64,000 bases of DNA from NCBI GenBank assembly GCA_002633085.1, contig NSIV01000011.1, positions 24,001 through 88,000 of the forward strand, in the 5' to 3' direction. Shown here one piece after another: positions 36,866 through 45,560 of the stretch. The notes below the pieces were generated by a model that was not told where the DNA came from, did not search any database, and saw only the letters and a program-made list of their open reading frames with translations. The DNA comes from Curvibacter sp. PD_MW3. Its GTDB lineage: Bacteria > Pseudomonadota > Gammaproteobacteria > Burkholderiales > Burkholderiaceae_C. Position 1 is the stretch's first letter; every line of letters starts with the position of its first letter. Both the position numbers and the translations under genes were made by a program.

Positions 36866-38565
36866 GCGGGTTCCTTGTGGGCGGACGAGGTGCGGGCCGT
36901 TTTCGAGAACAGCAGGGCCGCGTCCAGCGCGTCCATGAGCTGGTCGACCCGGATGGGTTTGGTGATGTAGTTGAAGAACCCCGCTTCCGTGCCTCTCAGA
37001 ATGTCATGTGGCGCGGCGTTGGCGCTCAGCGCGATGATGGGAATGTGGGCCGTGGTGGGTTCGGCGCGCAGAATTTTCATCGCTTCAATGCCGCTGATGC
37101 CGGGCAGGTTGATGTCCATCAGAATCACCGCAGGCAGGTACACCCGCGCAAACTCGATGCCCAGGCTGGCGTCCGCTGCGCCCAGCATCCGCAGGTCGCT
37201 GCGGCGTGCAATGATCTGCTCGACCAGCTCCAGGTTGGCCGGGTTGTCTTCCACATACAGCAGGGTCTGCAGCGGTGTCGCCAGCGGGGCGTCGGTTCGT
37301 GGGAGTGTCGCCAACGCCTCGTCCTGGACGACGAGTTGTGGTGCATCGGTCAGCGTCAGCTCAACCCAGAACACACTGCCCACTTCCGGGGTGCTGTCGA
37401 CCCCGATCTTGCCGTGCATCAGATGCACCAGCCGCTGCGTCACCACCAGACCGATGCCGGTGCCTTCTTCCGCCCCGGACTCCCGCCCCAGCCGGTTGAA
37501 CGGCTGAAACAACTGGGCCAGTTGCGCGGGCGTCAGCCCGGCGCCGGTGTCGCGCACGCTGATGCGAATGGTCTGTGGCGGACTGAGCGTGCACTCCACG
37601 GTCACATGGCCGCCCGGCTGGTTGTATTTGATGGCGTTGAACAGCAGGTTGATCATCACCTGTTTGAGCCGCGTGCGATCCGCCTTGACATAACGCGGCA
37701 TTTCCAGCCGCGTGAAGATCAGGCCGATGCCGCGCTGCTGGGCCTGTGGCTCCACCATGGCGCGGCACTCCAGCAGCACTTCCGAGAGCGAGACCGGCTC
37801 ACTCGACAGGCTGAGTGCGCCGGACTCGATCAGCGCCAAGTCCAGGATTTCGTTGATCAGGTCGAGCAGATACCAGCCCGCCTTGAGGATCTGGTCGATG
37901 CTGCGCTTCTGGGTTGGCGTGGGGGTGGGCGTGCCCGACTCCACCAACTGAGCAAAACCCAGAATGGCATTGAGCGGGGTGCGCAGCTCGTGGCTCATGC
38001 TGGAGATGAAATCGGTCTTGGCGCGGTTGGCGCTCTCTGCTGCAGCCACCGCCTCGTTGAGTTGCTGCTCCACCCGCTTTCGCGCCGAGTTGTCGGTGCC
38101 GATCAGCAGGTAGCCGATGAGCGCGTCGTCGTCGTCGCGAAGCGCGGTGATCGACACGAGGGCCGGAAAGGAACTGCCGTCCTTGCAGATGTAGGTCAGC
38201 TCGTAGATGTCCTCGATGCCGCGTGAGGCCTTGAAGGCCAGGGCCTCAAAGCCTGGTGCAATGGGGGTGTTGAGTTCTGCGCTCAGTACCTGTGCCCGTG
38301 CCCGCACTTCCTGCGGGTCGTGCATGTCGCTCGGGCGGGTTCGGTTGATGACCTCATCGGCCCGATAGCCCAGCATGCGCTCAGCACCCACATTGAAGAG
38401 TTGGATGATGCCTTTTTCGTCGGTGGCAATGATCGAGAAATTGGCGCTGGTGAGGATCGCGTTTTGCAGCGCCCCCGCCTTCAGCAGCGCGTTACGACGT
38501 CCCGGTGTCTCTTCGGACTTGGGCGGGACATTGGTGTCATGGGGGGGCTTGTTTTCTTTGACCAT
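36862..38565 (-). CDS. PAS-containing hybrid histidine kinase
   Basis: 567 residues: an N-terminal PAS-like domain (about 35-160), HisKA with His192 in SSMSHELRTPLNA, HATPase with NLLFNAIKYNQPGG and GTGIGLVVTQ, and a C-terminal receiver with Asp484 in VILMDINLPGISG. No membrane segment is visible. The start is the ATG of MVKENKPPHD; an upstream ATG adds a short unlikely leader. Coupled to the PAS response regulator that follows. Confidence 0.9.
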   Translation of the reverse strand: MVKENKPPHDTNVPPKSEETPGRRNALLKAGALQNAILTSANFSIIATDEKGIIQLFNVGAERMLGYRADEVINRTRPSDMHDPQEVRARAQVLSAELNTPIAPGFEALAFKASRGIEDIYELTYICKDGSSFPALVSITALRDDDDALIGYLLIGTDNSARKRVEQQLNEAVAAAESANRAKTDFISSMSHELRTPLNAILGFAQLVESGTPTPTPTQKRSIDQILKAGWYLLDLINEILDLALIESGALSLSSEPVSLSEVLLECRAMVEPQAQQRGIGLIFTRLEMPRYVKADRTRLKQVMINLLFNAIKYNQPGGHVTVECTLSPPQTIRISVRDTGAGLTPAQLAQLFQPFNRLGRESGAEEGTGIGLVVTQRLVHLMHGKIGVDSTPEVGSVFWVELTLTDAPQLVVQDEALATLPRTDAPLATPLQTLLYVEDNPANLELVEQIIARRSDLRMLGAADASLGIEFARVYLPAVILMDINLPGISGIEAMKILRAEPTTAHIPIIALSANAAPHDILRGTEAGFFNYITKPIRVDQLMDALDAALLFSKTARTSSAHKEPA

Positions 38566-38696
38566 CGAGGTTCCAGGTGAACACCGCAAACCGGTGTGGG
38601 TGGCCAAACAGGAAGCCCGGCGACGGCAGGGCCAGCGTCTGCGCGTTCACGAACAAGCTTCAGGGCTTGCGCGAAGACAGAACCGGATAGTTTTTC

Positions 38697-38846
38697 TCAG
38701 AGTGGGCGGCGGCCACTGATGATGCGCATCAAAACGACCACAACGGCAATGACCAACAAGACATGAATGAATCCGCCCATGGTGGTGGACGTGACCAGAC
38801 CCAGCAGCCACAGGATGAGAAGCACAACGGCAATGGTGTAAAGCAT
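38697..38846 (-). CDS. Lmo0937 family small membrane protein
   Basis: A 49-residue two-helix protein, MLYTIAVVLLILWLLGLVTS at the start and ending in RIISGRRPL, matching the Lmo0937 family of tiny membrane proteins. AAGGAAAACC precedes ATG. Function is unknown, but the family is often stress-induced. It sits upstream of the kinase gene in the same direction. Confidence 0.88.
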   Translation of the reverse strand: MLYTIAVVLLILWLLGLVTSTTMGGFIHVLLVIAVVVVLMRIISGRRPL

Positions 38847-38965
38847 GGTTTTCCTTGGTTTCAGGGGGGCGATGGCGGGTCAGGCGCGGGTCAATCGAGT
38901 GTGGGAATCACACCACCCCCGACCGACGCCGTGCCAAGTCGATGGCATTTGCCGGTGTCGGTGCG

Positions 38966-39268
38966 TCAGCGACCTGCGCCACCGTGCCGGCTGACCAAGG
39001 CCACCAAACCCATGAGCGCAGCGCCCACGGCAGCGGCCACCAGAACGGACTTGACGGGCGCGTCCTGGATGTAGGTGGCGGTGGCATCTTTCACATGCAG
39101 CGACTTTTCGCGCAGCTGATGTACGCCTTCACGCACGGCCTCCAAACCATCCTTGGCAGCGCGTTGGGACGAGCGGATGGTCTGGTCGGCCGTTTGTGCA
39201 GCCGTTTGTGCGACTGTATGGACGAGCGTTGCGGCGTCATCGCCCAGGGTTTTGATTGGGTCGTTCAT
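38966..39268 (-). CDS. DUF883/ElaB-like membrane-anchored protein
   Basis: 100 residues with a long amphipathic helix (TLVHTVAQTAAQTADQTIRSS), then a C-terminal hydrophobic helix (VKSVLVAAAVGAALMGLVAL). The pattern fits ElaB/YqjD/DUF883 proteins, which anchor ribosomes or other factors to the membrane during stress. Belongs to a run of small stress-type genes. Confidence 0.75.
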   Translation of the reverse strand: MNDPIKTLGDDAATLVHTVAQTAAQTADQTIRSSQRAAKDGLEAVREGVHQLREKSLHVKDATATYIQDAPVKSVLVAAAVGAALMGLVALVSRHGGAGR

Positions 39269-39283
39269 GGCGGGCGCTTGCGC

Positions 39284-39508
39284 TCACTTGACCTGGTTGC
39301 CGATGATGCCGCCGATGGCGGCACCACCCAGGGTGCCGGCGGTACTGCCGCCGGTCAGCACGGAGCCGCCGATGGCGCCAGCACCCGCGCCGATGGCGGT
39401 GTTCTGGTCTTTGCGCGACATGTTGCTGCAGGCGCCTAGGCCGACAAGCAGGACGAGGGTGCCGGCCAGCGCGAGCTGGCGGGGAGCGGTGCGGGTGAAT
39501 GTATTCAT
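39284..39508 (-). CDS. Glycine-zipper lipoprotein (OsmB-like)
   Basis: 74 residues. A lipobox (GLGAC, acyl-Cys27) follows the signal helix, and the mature part is a glycine-zipper: GAGAGAIGGSVLTGG followed by GGAAIGGIIGNQVK. Similar to OsmB-type envelope lipoproteins. The spacing to the neighbouring DUF883 gene is 15 nt, same direction. Confidence 0.85.
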   Translation of the reverse strand: MNTFTRTAPRQLALAGTLVLLVGLGACSNMSRKDQNTAIGAGAGAIGGSVLTGGSTAGTLGGAAIGGIIGNQVK

Positions 39509-39550
39509 GGTGTTTGCTCTAAAAATTTCGTGAAGGGAGCCGCGCCGGGA

Positions 39551-39865
39551 TTACTTGAGCCGCATGTCGTTCTTGACCGATTTCACGCCGCCGACGCCCT
39601 GTGTGATGGCAATGGCTTTCTGGATGTCAGCCTGGGTGCTGACAAATCCGCTCAGCTGGACTGCGCCCTTGAAGGTCTCGACATTGATCTCTGCCGATTT
39701 CAAGGTGGGTTCATTGAAGATGGCGGCTTTCACCTTGGTGGTGATCGCGGTGTCATCCACGTACTGGCCGGTACTTTCCTGCGTGGGGGTCGATGAGCAA
39801 GCCACGATGGAGGTCAGGGCCGCTGCAGCCAGCAAAAGGGTGAAGAAACGTTGGGTGGTTTTCAT
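39551..39865 (-). CDS. BON domain lipoprotein
   Basis: 104 residues. A signal peptide ends in IVACSS (acyl-Cys23), and a single BON domain follows (DDTAITTKVKAAIFNEP...INVETFKGAVQLSGFV...VGGVKSVKNDMRLK). BON domains bind phospholipid or membrane surfaces; OsmY-like proteins of this type respond to osmotic and envelope stress. AGGAAAATCCTC precedes ATG. Confidence 0.9.
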   Translation of the reverse strand: MKTTQRFFTLLLAAAALTSIVACSSTPTQESTGQYVDDTAITTKVKAAIFNEPTLKSAEINVETFKGAVQLSGFVSTQADIQKAIAITQGVGGVKSVKNDMRLK

Positions 39866-40113
39866 GAGGATTTTCCTGTGAAAGGGTTGAACTGGCCGTG
39901 CAACAAGGGGCGGCACCGCATGGCGAACCGGTTCAATACCCTGCGCCAATGGGGTCACGATAAGACGTGCCGGCGGCCCCGTCTGTGCGCTGGCGCACCC
40001 AACCCCGCGAAATGCCCGCGTTGCCTCAAATTCGAGGCGAGATGCTGTGAATGACGTGCTTGCCCTGAACGCGCACCGCGTCAACGGACCTGCTAGCCAG
40101 ACGCAAAAGACAG
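39866..40113. other. Gap upstream of BON gene and downstream of tctC
   Basis: No gene is supported between the start of the BON gene and the hairpin beyond the end of tctC. AT-content is slightly raised next to the BON start. Confidence 0.4.
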
Positions 40114-40146
40114 CACCTCCAGCCGCGTTATGAGCGGCTGGAGGTG
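40114..40146 (-). terminator. Terminator after tctC-type gene
   Basis: CACCTCCAGCCGC pairs perfectly with GCGGCTGGAGGTG (13 bp) around a 7-nt loop, followed leftward by TGCTGTCTTTTGC. The T-run begins about 6 nt after the stem. Confidence 0.78.
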
Positions 40147-40178
40147 AACGCGGTGAACCCGCGCTTGCTGATGTGGGC

Positions 40179-41171
40179 TCAGTCGGCCTTGAAGCCGGTG
40201 GCTGCCACGGCCTTGCCCCAGGTGATGGTGTCGGCGGCGATGATGCGCGCAAACTCATCCGCGTTGGTGCCGGTGACGCGGAAGCCCGCTTCCTCCAGTT
40301 TGGCCCGGGTGTCGGGCGACTTCACCGCCTTCTGCACATCGGCGCTGAGCTTGGCCAGCACGTCGGCCGGGGTGCGCGCCGGCGCCACGATGCCGAACCA
40401 GGAGCTGAACTCCAGGGTGGGGTAACCCTGCTCCTTGATGGTGGGCACGTCAGGCAGCGCCGGGGTGCGGGTGGCACCCGTGGTGCCCAGCGCCACCAGC
40501 TTGCCGGCCTTGACGTTAGGTGCGGCCAGTCCCACGCTGGCAAAGACACCCTGCACGTCGCCGCTGAACAGGCCGCCCAGCGCGTCAGCCGTGCTCTTGT
40601 AGTGCACCGCTTCCGGCTTGAGCTTGACCGCTTCGCCGAACATGAAGGCGCCGAAGTGGCCCGGCGTGCCGGCACCGAAAGTGGCCATGAACAGGCCCTT
40701 TTGCTGCTGCGTCCAGCTCACGAATTCCTTCACGTTCTTGGCCGGCACCTTCTGCGGGTTGACCAGCAGCGCGAAGTCCGCGCTCACCACCTGGCTCACA
40801 GGGGCGAAGTCCTTGGTCGGGTTGTAGGGCAGCTTGTTGTAGCTGCTGGGGGCAATGCTGAGCTGGCCGGTCTCGCCCAGCATCAGGGTGTAGCCGTCGG
40901 GCGTGGCGCGTGCGGCTTCGCTGGCAGCGATCAGGCCTCCGGCGCCGGGTTTGTTGTCCACGATCACGCCCAGGTTGCCCCAGCCCTCTGAGAGCTTTTG
41001 CGCCAGCAGGCGGGCCACGATGTCGGGGCCGGTGCCGGCCGGGAAACCGACAATGATGCGCACCGGACGCGACGGGTAAGCCGCTTGTGCCTGCACGGTG
41101 GGTGCAGCAACGCAGGCCAACAGAGTGGCTGCAGCGAGTACGGCACGGCGGGTGGTGAGGGTTGTCTTCAT
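40179..41171 (-). CDS. TctC/Bug-type tripartite tricarboxylate transporter binding protein
   Basis: 330 residues with a Tat/Sec-like signal (TTRRAVLAAATLLACVAAPTVQAQA) and the Bug-family signature YPSRPVRIIVGFPAGTGPDIVARLLAQKLSEG...VDNKPGAGGLIAAS. Bug proteins bind carboxylates or other small anions; no TctA/TctB genes are adjacent, as is common in betaproteobacteria. It precedes a DUF3237 gene upstream in the same direction. Ligand unknown. Confidence 0.93.
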   Translation of the reverse strand: MKTTLTTRRAVLAAATLLACVAAPTVQAQAAYPSRPVRIIVGFPAGTGPDIVARLLAQKLSEGWGNLGVIVDNKPGAGGLIAASEAARATPDGYTLMLGETGQLSIAPSSYNKLPYNPTKDFAPVSQVVSADFALLVNPQKVPAKNVKEFVSWTQQQKGLFMATFGAGTPGHFGAFMFGEAVKLKPEAVHYKSTADALGGLFSGDVQGVFASVGLAAPNVKAGKLVALGTTGATRTPALPDVPTIKEQGYPTLEFSSWFGIVAPARTPADVLAKLSADVQKAVKSPDTRAKLEEAGFRVTGTNADEFARIIAADTITWGKAVAATGFKAD

Positions 41172-41229
41172 GGGTGGTGTCTCCTGCTTTGTTATGAAAA
41201 GGGGTGGTGCTGGAATGGCGAGTCCGGGC

Positions 41230-41697
41230 TCACGCCACGGCAAACAGCTTCATCTCGACGCGGTCCGGGTGCCGCGCGCCGGTGCCGATGAACAGGCGTT
41301 CGCTGATCCAGCCGAGCGTGGGTGAGGCGGTTTCGAAACTCGGGCTGCAGCGGAAATAGATCAGTTGCGGGTCCACCGGCTCGCCGCGGATGAGCCGGGC
41401 GGTGAGCTCCGGCGGCGCCACGCGCACGGCCCGGTTCTGCACATAGATCAGGTCGCCGGCATCGGTCTCCAGCACGTAGCGGGCGTCGAGTTCGGCCAGG
41501 CGTGGGGTGACGATCAACTGGAAGTCGGCGCCGCCGGGCAGCACGCGCGCCGTCCAGCCCTGGCCTTGCGCCTGGCCGCCCAGGATCGGAATCAGGCGGC
41601 GCATGCCGTGCACGGTCTGTCCGACCTCCTGCGGTTTGTCCACCGTGACAGACAGATCGGCAAAAAATTCCAGGGTGGGTTGGGGCAGGTTCAGCAT
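41230..41697 (-). CDS. DUF3237 family protein
   Basis: 155 residues, soluble, matching DUF3237 by LEFFADLSVTVDKPQEVGQTVHGMRRLIPILGG and ARYVLETDAGDLIYVQNRAVR. Function unknown; members accompany aromatic degradation genes and may be isomerases or hydrolases. It heads a leftward unit with tctC, controlled by the divergent LuxR-type gene. Confidence 0.88.
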   Translation of the reverse strand: MLNLPQPTLEFFADLSVTVDKPQEVGQTVHGMRRLIPILGGQAQGQGWTARVLPGGADFQLIVTPRLAELDARYVLETDAGDLIYVQNRAVRVAPPELTARLIRGEPVDPQLIYFRCSPSFETASPTLGWISERLFIGTGARHPDRVEMKLFAVA

Positions 41698-41729
41698 GGC
41701 GCCAGCTTAAGGCGGGTCGACGTGAAGGG

Positions 41730-41751
41730 TTGTCATCCCTTAAGATGACAA
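41730..41751. promoter_or_regulatory. Operator dyad TTGTCATC-N6-GATGACAA
   Basis: Perfect 8-nt arms in the 72-nt gap between the divergent DUF3237 and LuxR-type genes, beside the LuxR-type start. Likely the binding site of that regulator. Confidence 0.7.
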
Positions 41752-41769
41752 AAAAGAGCGAGACAAGCG

Positions 41770-42573
41770 ATGAGGAAATGGACACCTGCGGTCAGCACCA
41801 GCAGCACGGGCCGCTACGCGCACGTGCTGGCGGACCTGATCGGCCAGTTGGGTCAGCCGCGCTTCACGTCGGCCTTGCTGGAAGGGTTGAACCCGGTGGT
41901 GCCGGCCGCGTCGTTCTCGATCTACCAGACCGGCCACAGCTGCGTGCCGCAGCTTTTCATGTCGGGCAGCTTCGGCGTGCCGGACACCACGCGTGACTGC
42001 TGGCGCGCCTACCTCTCCGGCCCCTATCTGAGCGACCAGACCCTGGTGTCCGAGCGCGCTGGCGACAGCACACCCCTGCTGTGCCACATCACGGCGCAAG
42101 AGGTGCCGGTGCAGCACCGGGCTCGGGTGTACGAGGCGCACGGTGTGGCGGAACGGGTGTCGGTGGTGCAGCAGACCGGGGCGTCGCTGTTGGCGCTGAA
42201 CTTCTACCGCCACCAGCACCAACGGCCGTTCAGCGACCAGCAGGTGGCCGGCTTTGCCGATATGGCGCCGGCGTTGCTGGCCCTGGCCAAGAAGCACATA
42301 GCCTTGTCGAGCCCGCCGCAGGCCGCCGACCCGATCGCGGCCTGGCAACAGCGCCTGCGCCAGCTCAACCCGGCGCTGACACCGCGTGAACTGGATGTTT
42401 GCGCCCGGCTGCTGACCGGCATGACGCAGGACGGCATTGCGAACGACCTGGGCTTAAGCCTGCCCAGCGTCAAGACCTACCGCAACCGCGCCTTTGCCCG
42501 TCTGGGCATTCATTTCCGCAACGAGCTGTTTGCCATGCTGTTGCGCACGCCCGCTGTGCCACCGGCAAACTAA
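41770..42573 (+). CDS. LuxR-type transcription regulator
   Basis: 267 residues: a sensor-like N-terminal region without a receiver or autoinducer signature, and a C-terminal LuxR helix-turn-helix (LTPRELDVCARLLTGMTQDGIANDLGLSLPSVKTYRNRAFARLGI). It lies opposite a DUF3237-TctC unit and next to a palindromic site, so it likely controls it in response to a small aromatic or carboxylic compound. No phosphoacceptor aspartate is present. Confidence 0.88.
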   Translation: MRKWTPAVSTSSTGRYAHVLADLIGQLGQPRFTSALLEGLNPVVPAASFSIYQTGHSCVPQLFMSGSFGVPDTTRDCWRAYLSGPYLSDQTLVSERAGDSTPLLCHITAQEVPVQHRARVYEAHGVAERVSVVQQTGASLLALNFYRHQHQRPFSDQQVAGFADMAPALLALAKKHIALSSPPQAADPIAAWQQRLRQLNPALTPRELDVCARLLTGMTQDGIANDLGLSLPSVKTYRNRAFARLGIHFRNELFAMLLRTPAVPPAN

Positions 42574-42602
42574 CGCGTAGGAGCAGGAGGGGCGCCGGTG
42601 TT

Positions 42603-44240
42603 TTATTGCCCACGCTGCGCTTTCTTCAGCCGGTAGCCGAACTGCCGCACCGTCAGCCCCAGGGCCTGCGCGGCGCGCGACTGGTTGCCGCGGTGCAGGG
42701 CCAGCATTTGCTGCAACTCGTCCAGCGGGTGCGAATCGGCCGGCAGGTAAGCGCGCACCAGCGGGGCGCCGCTGCCGGCCGCCATGGTGGGGGCATGCGG
42801 CGGCAACGCGGGCGGTGGGTTGGCGTCTGCCTTGCCGCGTGGCAGAAAGCGCTCCAGTTCGGCGGGTGAGACCTGGGTGCTGTCGGTCAGCAGCACCAGC
42901 CGTTCGATGACGTTGCCCAGCTCGCGGATGTTGCCGGGCCAGGGGTGGGCTTCCAGCCGGGCGAGCGCGGCCGGCGTGAGGTGCACGTTGCGCTGGTTGG
43001 CCTGGTTGGCACGGTTGACGAAGTGCAGCGCCAGTGTGCGGATGTCCTCGCGCCGCTCGCGCAAGGATGGCAGGCGGATCGGCACCACACTGATGCGGTA
43101 GTACAGGTCTTGTCGGAAGTTGCCGCGGGCCACTTCGGCTTCCAGGTCGCGGTGGGTGGCGGTGACCAGCCGCACGTCGACCCGGGTTTCGCGCTTGCCG
43201 CCCAGCCGCACCACCGTGCCCTCCTGCAGCGTGCGCAGCAGCTTGGTCTGCATGGCCAGCGGCATGTCGCCGATCTCGTCCAGAAAGATGGTGCCGCCGT
43301 CGGCCTGTTCGAACCAGCCGGCGCGCGCGCTGGCCGCACCCGTGAAGGCACCGCGCTCGTAGCCAAACAGCTCGGACTCCAGCAGCGAGTCCGGAATGGC
43401 CGCGCAGTTGACCTTGATGAAAGGCGCATCGCGCCGCTGGCTGGAGAGGTGCAGGGCACGCGCGAACAGTTCCTTGCCGGTGCCCGATTCGCCCAGCAGC
43501 AGCACGCTGGCCTGCGAGTGCGAGACACGTTCCAGTTCATGCAGTGCCTGCAGCAGCGCCGAGGCGTTGCCGATGATGCCGTAGCGCACGGCCGCGGCAT
43601 CGAGCGCGTGCGCCAGCAAGGCGTTGCGTGCTTCGAGGTCGCGGGTTTTTTCCTGCAGCAGGCTGTGGAGTTGCAGGATCTGCCCGACCAGCGTGGCCAG
43701 GATTTGCAGCAGCGCCATGTCGTCGTTCAGGTGGCGCCGCCGGCTGCGGATGCGATGGCAGGCCAGCACGCCCACTGTTTGGTGGTTGACCTCGATCGGC
43801 AGTGCCATGAAGGCCACGGTGTCGGGCGGCAGCTGCGCGCGCTGCACGCTGCGCGCTAGAAACAGCGGTTCGGCGTCGATGTCCTGCACCAGAATGGGTT
43901 GGCCGGTGGCCAGTACGCGGCCGGTGACGCCCTCGCCCACGGCATAAACGCCGCGCGCCACCTCGGCCTGGGTCAGGCCGTAGGCGTGGCGGATGCGGGC
44001 CGTGGGGGGCTCGGCGTCGGCATCGAGCAGCACGATGCGGCCGCGGTTCAGGCCCAGCAGCTCCGACATCAGGTGCAGCATTTCACGCAGCACCACGCCG
44101 GGCGCCAGGCTTTTGCCGATCAGGCGCATGACTTCGCGCATCAGCAGCAGTTCCTGGGCGCGCCATTGCACCTCGGGCGCAGCGCCGGGGTCGCTTGGAG
44201 GGGTAAGAGCGGTCAGGGGCGGGGGCATGTGCGGATACAA
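42603..44240 (-). CDS. NifA/NorR-like sigma54-dependent activator
   Basis: 545 residues: N-terminal GAF domain (about 45-190), a sigma54 AAA+ domain with Walker A GESGTGKE (250-257), GAFTGA (297-302), Walker B FLDEIGD, and a C-terminal Fis-type helix-turn-helix ([22 protein letters not shown]). The helix-turn-helix and GAF pattern recall NifA/AnfA. The cysteines that make NifA oxygen-sensitive are absent from the inter-domain linker, and no nif genes are near. Its target sigma54 promoter is not visible here. Confidence 0.92.
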   Translation of the reverse strand: MYPHMPPPLTALTPPSDPGAAPEVQWRAQELLLMREVMRLIGKSLAPGVVLREMLHLMSELLGLNRGRIVLLDADAEPPTARIRHAYGLTQAEVARGVYAVGEGVTGRVLATGQPILVQDIDAEPLFLARSVQRAQLPPDTVAFMALPIEVNHQTVGVLACHRIRSRRRHLNDDMALLQILATLVGQILQLHSLLQEKTRDLEARNALLAHALDAAAVRYGIIGNASALLQALHELERVSHSQASVLLLGESGTGKELFARALHLSSQRRDAPFIKVNCAAIPDSLLESELFGYERGAFTGAASARAGWFEQADGGTIFLDEIGDMPLAMQTKLLRTLQEGTVVRLGGKRETRVDVRLVTATHRDLEAEVARGNFRQDLYYRISVVPIRLPSLRERREDIRTLALHFVNRANQANQRNVHLTPAALARLEAHPWPGNIRELGNVIERLVLLTDSTQVSPAELERFLPRGKADANPPPALPPHAPTMAAGSGAPLVRAYLPADSHPLDELQQMLALHRGNQSRAAQALGLTVRQFGYRLKKAQRGQ

Positions 44241-44333
44241 GCAAGAAGCTGGCCTGCCTCGCCGCCAAGCAGGCCGGGCAGGTACAGCCGCATGGTATGG
44301 TCTGCATTAATCGCTCTGCGTTGTTCAAGCCCC

Positions 44334-44768
44334 ATGTGGAAATTCTGGAAGAAACCCGTCGTTGCCAAGCCCGTTGAGCCTGTCGAGGTGCTGCCGGTGC
44401 TGGCCCGGCCGCTGGCTTACCGACGCTTTCTGCGCATGGTCTTCCAGGCGCCGGCCCGGCTCAACCTGAGTGGGCGCATGCGTGAGGTGCAACTGCTCGA
44501 CGTCTCGCTCAAAGGGGCGCTGGTGGACATGGGCGCGGCGTTGCGCTGCCCGGTGGGCACGCACGGCCGCCTGCGTCTGATGCTGTCGTCGACTACCTTC
44601 ATCGCCATGGACATCGTGGTGGCGCGCGTGCAGGGCAGCCAGCTGGGGCTGCAATGCACGCACATCGACCTCGACAGCGTGACACATCTGCGCCAACTCA
44701 TCGAGCGCAATGCGCAGGACCCGGCGTTGCTGGGCCGTGAGCTGGCGATGCTGATCGGCAGCGCTTAG
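44334..44768 (+). CDS. PilZ domain protein (second paralogue)
   Basis: 144 residues. The PilZ domain shows a YRRFLRMVF-type RxxxR motif (Arg30, Arg31, Arg34) and DVSLKGAL (56-63). The C-terminal helix THIDLDSVTHLRQLIERN closely matches the other PilZ gene, so the two are paralogues. The N-terminus has a distinctive MWKFWKKPVV basic start. It overlaps convergently the histidine phosphatase gene by 4 nt. Likely a cyclic-di-GMP effector. Confidence 0.9.
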   Translation: MWKFWKKPVVAKPVEPVEVLPVLARPLAYRRFLRMVFQAPARLNLSGRMREVQLLDVSLKGALVDMGAALRCPVGTHGRLRLMLSSTTFIAMDIVVARVQGSQLGLQCTHIDLDSVTHLRQLIERNAQDPALLGRELAMLIGSA

Positions 44769-45460
44769 GCGTAGGTAACCCAGTCCGCCAGCTCTGGCTG
44801 GTCCAGGTGTGGCAGCGTGTTGTAGCTCAGCAGCGTGTGGCGCTTCGGGTTGAAGATGAACTCGGTTACTGCGCTGTTGCGGATGCGCATATTGAGCTCG
44901 ATGGTGGTCTCGGGCGTGGTGCCCAGCACATGGCCCACGGCGGTGGCAATCGGCCCGCCGCTGGAGACGATCAGCACATTGCCCTCGAAGTTCTGTCGCA
45001 CATGGTCGAGTGCGCCGGTGACGCCGGCCAGGAAGTCGTCGTAGCTCGGCATGCCCTTGGGGCTGACCACGCCGTTCATCCACTGCGTCAGGCCGTCGCG
45101 CAGCAGGCGGAAGTGGTGGCGGTACAGCTCGGGGGTGTCCGGCTTTTGCAATTTGTGTGGGTGGATGGTGGCGATCACCGCTTCGCTGTCGTACTCGTTC
45201 AGGCCAGGCCACAGCAAGGCGGTGCCAGCATGGGTCGCGGCGTCCTGCGGCTGGGCCAGCCCCAGGCCCTCGGCAATGCCGGCCCAGGTCTGCGCATGGC
45301 GCCGCAACGTGCCGGTGATGACCGCGTCGAACGTCATGCCGCGTTCACGCCAGTACTGCCCCAGGCGCACGCTCTGCTTGTGGCCGAGTTCGCTCAGGCG
45401 GTCATAGTCCTGTTCGCCAAATGAGGCCTGGCCGTGGCGTACGAGGTAAAGGGTTCCCAT
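44765..45460 (-). CDS. Histidine phosphatase family protein
   Basis: 231 residues with the catalytic RHG signature at the N-terminus (LVRHGQASFG, His9), the second conserved region VLIVSSGGPIATAVG, and a C-terminal NTEL-like tail. Members hydrolyse phosphate esters through a phosphohistidine. Usual length. Substrate unknown. Its 3' end overlaps the PilZ gene tail to tail. Confidence 0.92.
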   Translation of the reverse strand: MGTLYLVRHGQASFGEQDYDRLSELGHKQSVRLGQYWRERGMTFDAVITGTLRRHAQTWAGIAEGLGLAQPQDAATHAGTALLWPGLNEYDSEAVIATIHPHKLQKPDTPELYRHHFRLLRDGLTQWMNGVVSPKGMPSYDDFLAGVTGALDHVRQNFEGNVLIVSSGGPIATAVGHVLGTTPETTIELNMRIRNSAVTEFIFNPKRHTLLSYNTLPHLDQPELADWVTYA

Positions 45461-45513
45461 GCGGGAAATTGTGGCAAAAAACGGCCATGGCCCTTGTCGC
45501 TCGTGCGACGTCA

Positions 45514-45530
45514 GCTATCAAATCAGGAGT
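45514..45530. repeat. 17-nt mini-repeat GCTATCAAATCAGGAGT, intergenic
   Basis: Between the phosphatase and phzF genes. Same type as the other GCTAT elements in this window. Confidence 0.6.
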
Positions 45531-45560
45531 GATTGGGCCGGTGTCGAAGCGCTTGCAGAC

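Noticed and set aside
36850..38226. A 458-residue plus-strand frame opposite the hybrid kinase
   Set aside because: His- and Gln-rich shadow of a real gene on the other strand, with no motif.
42603..44240. True nitrogenase regulator NifA
   Set aside because: No nif genes in view and the oxygen-sensing cysteines are missing; called NifA-like only.
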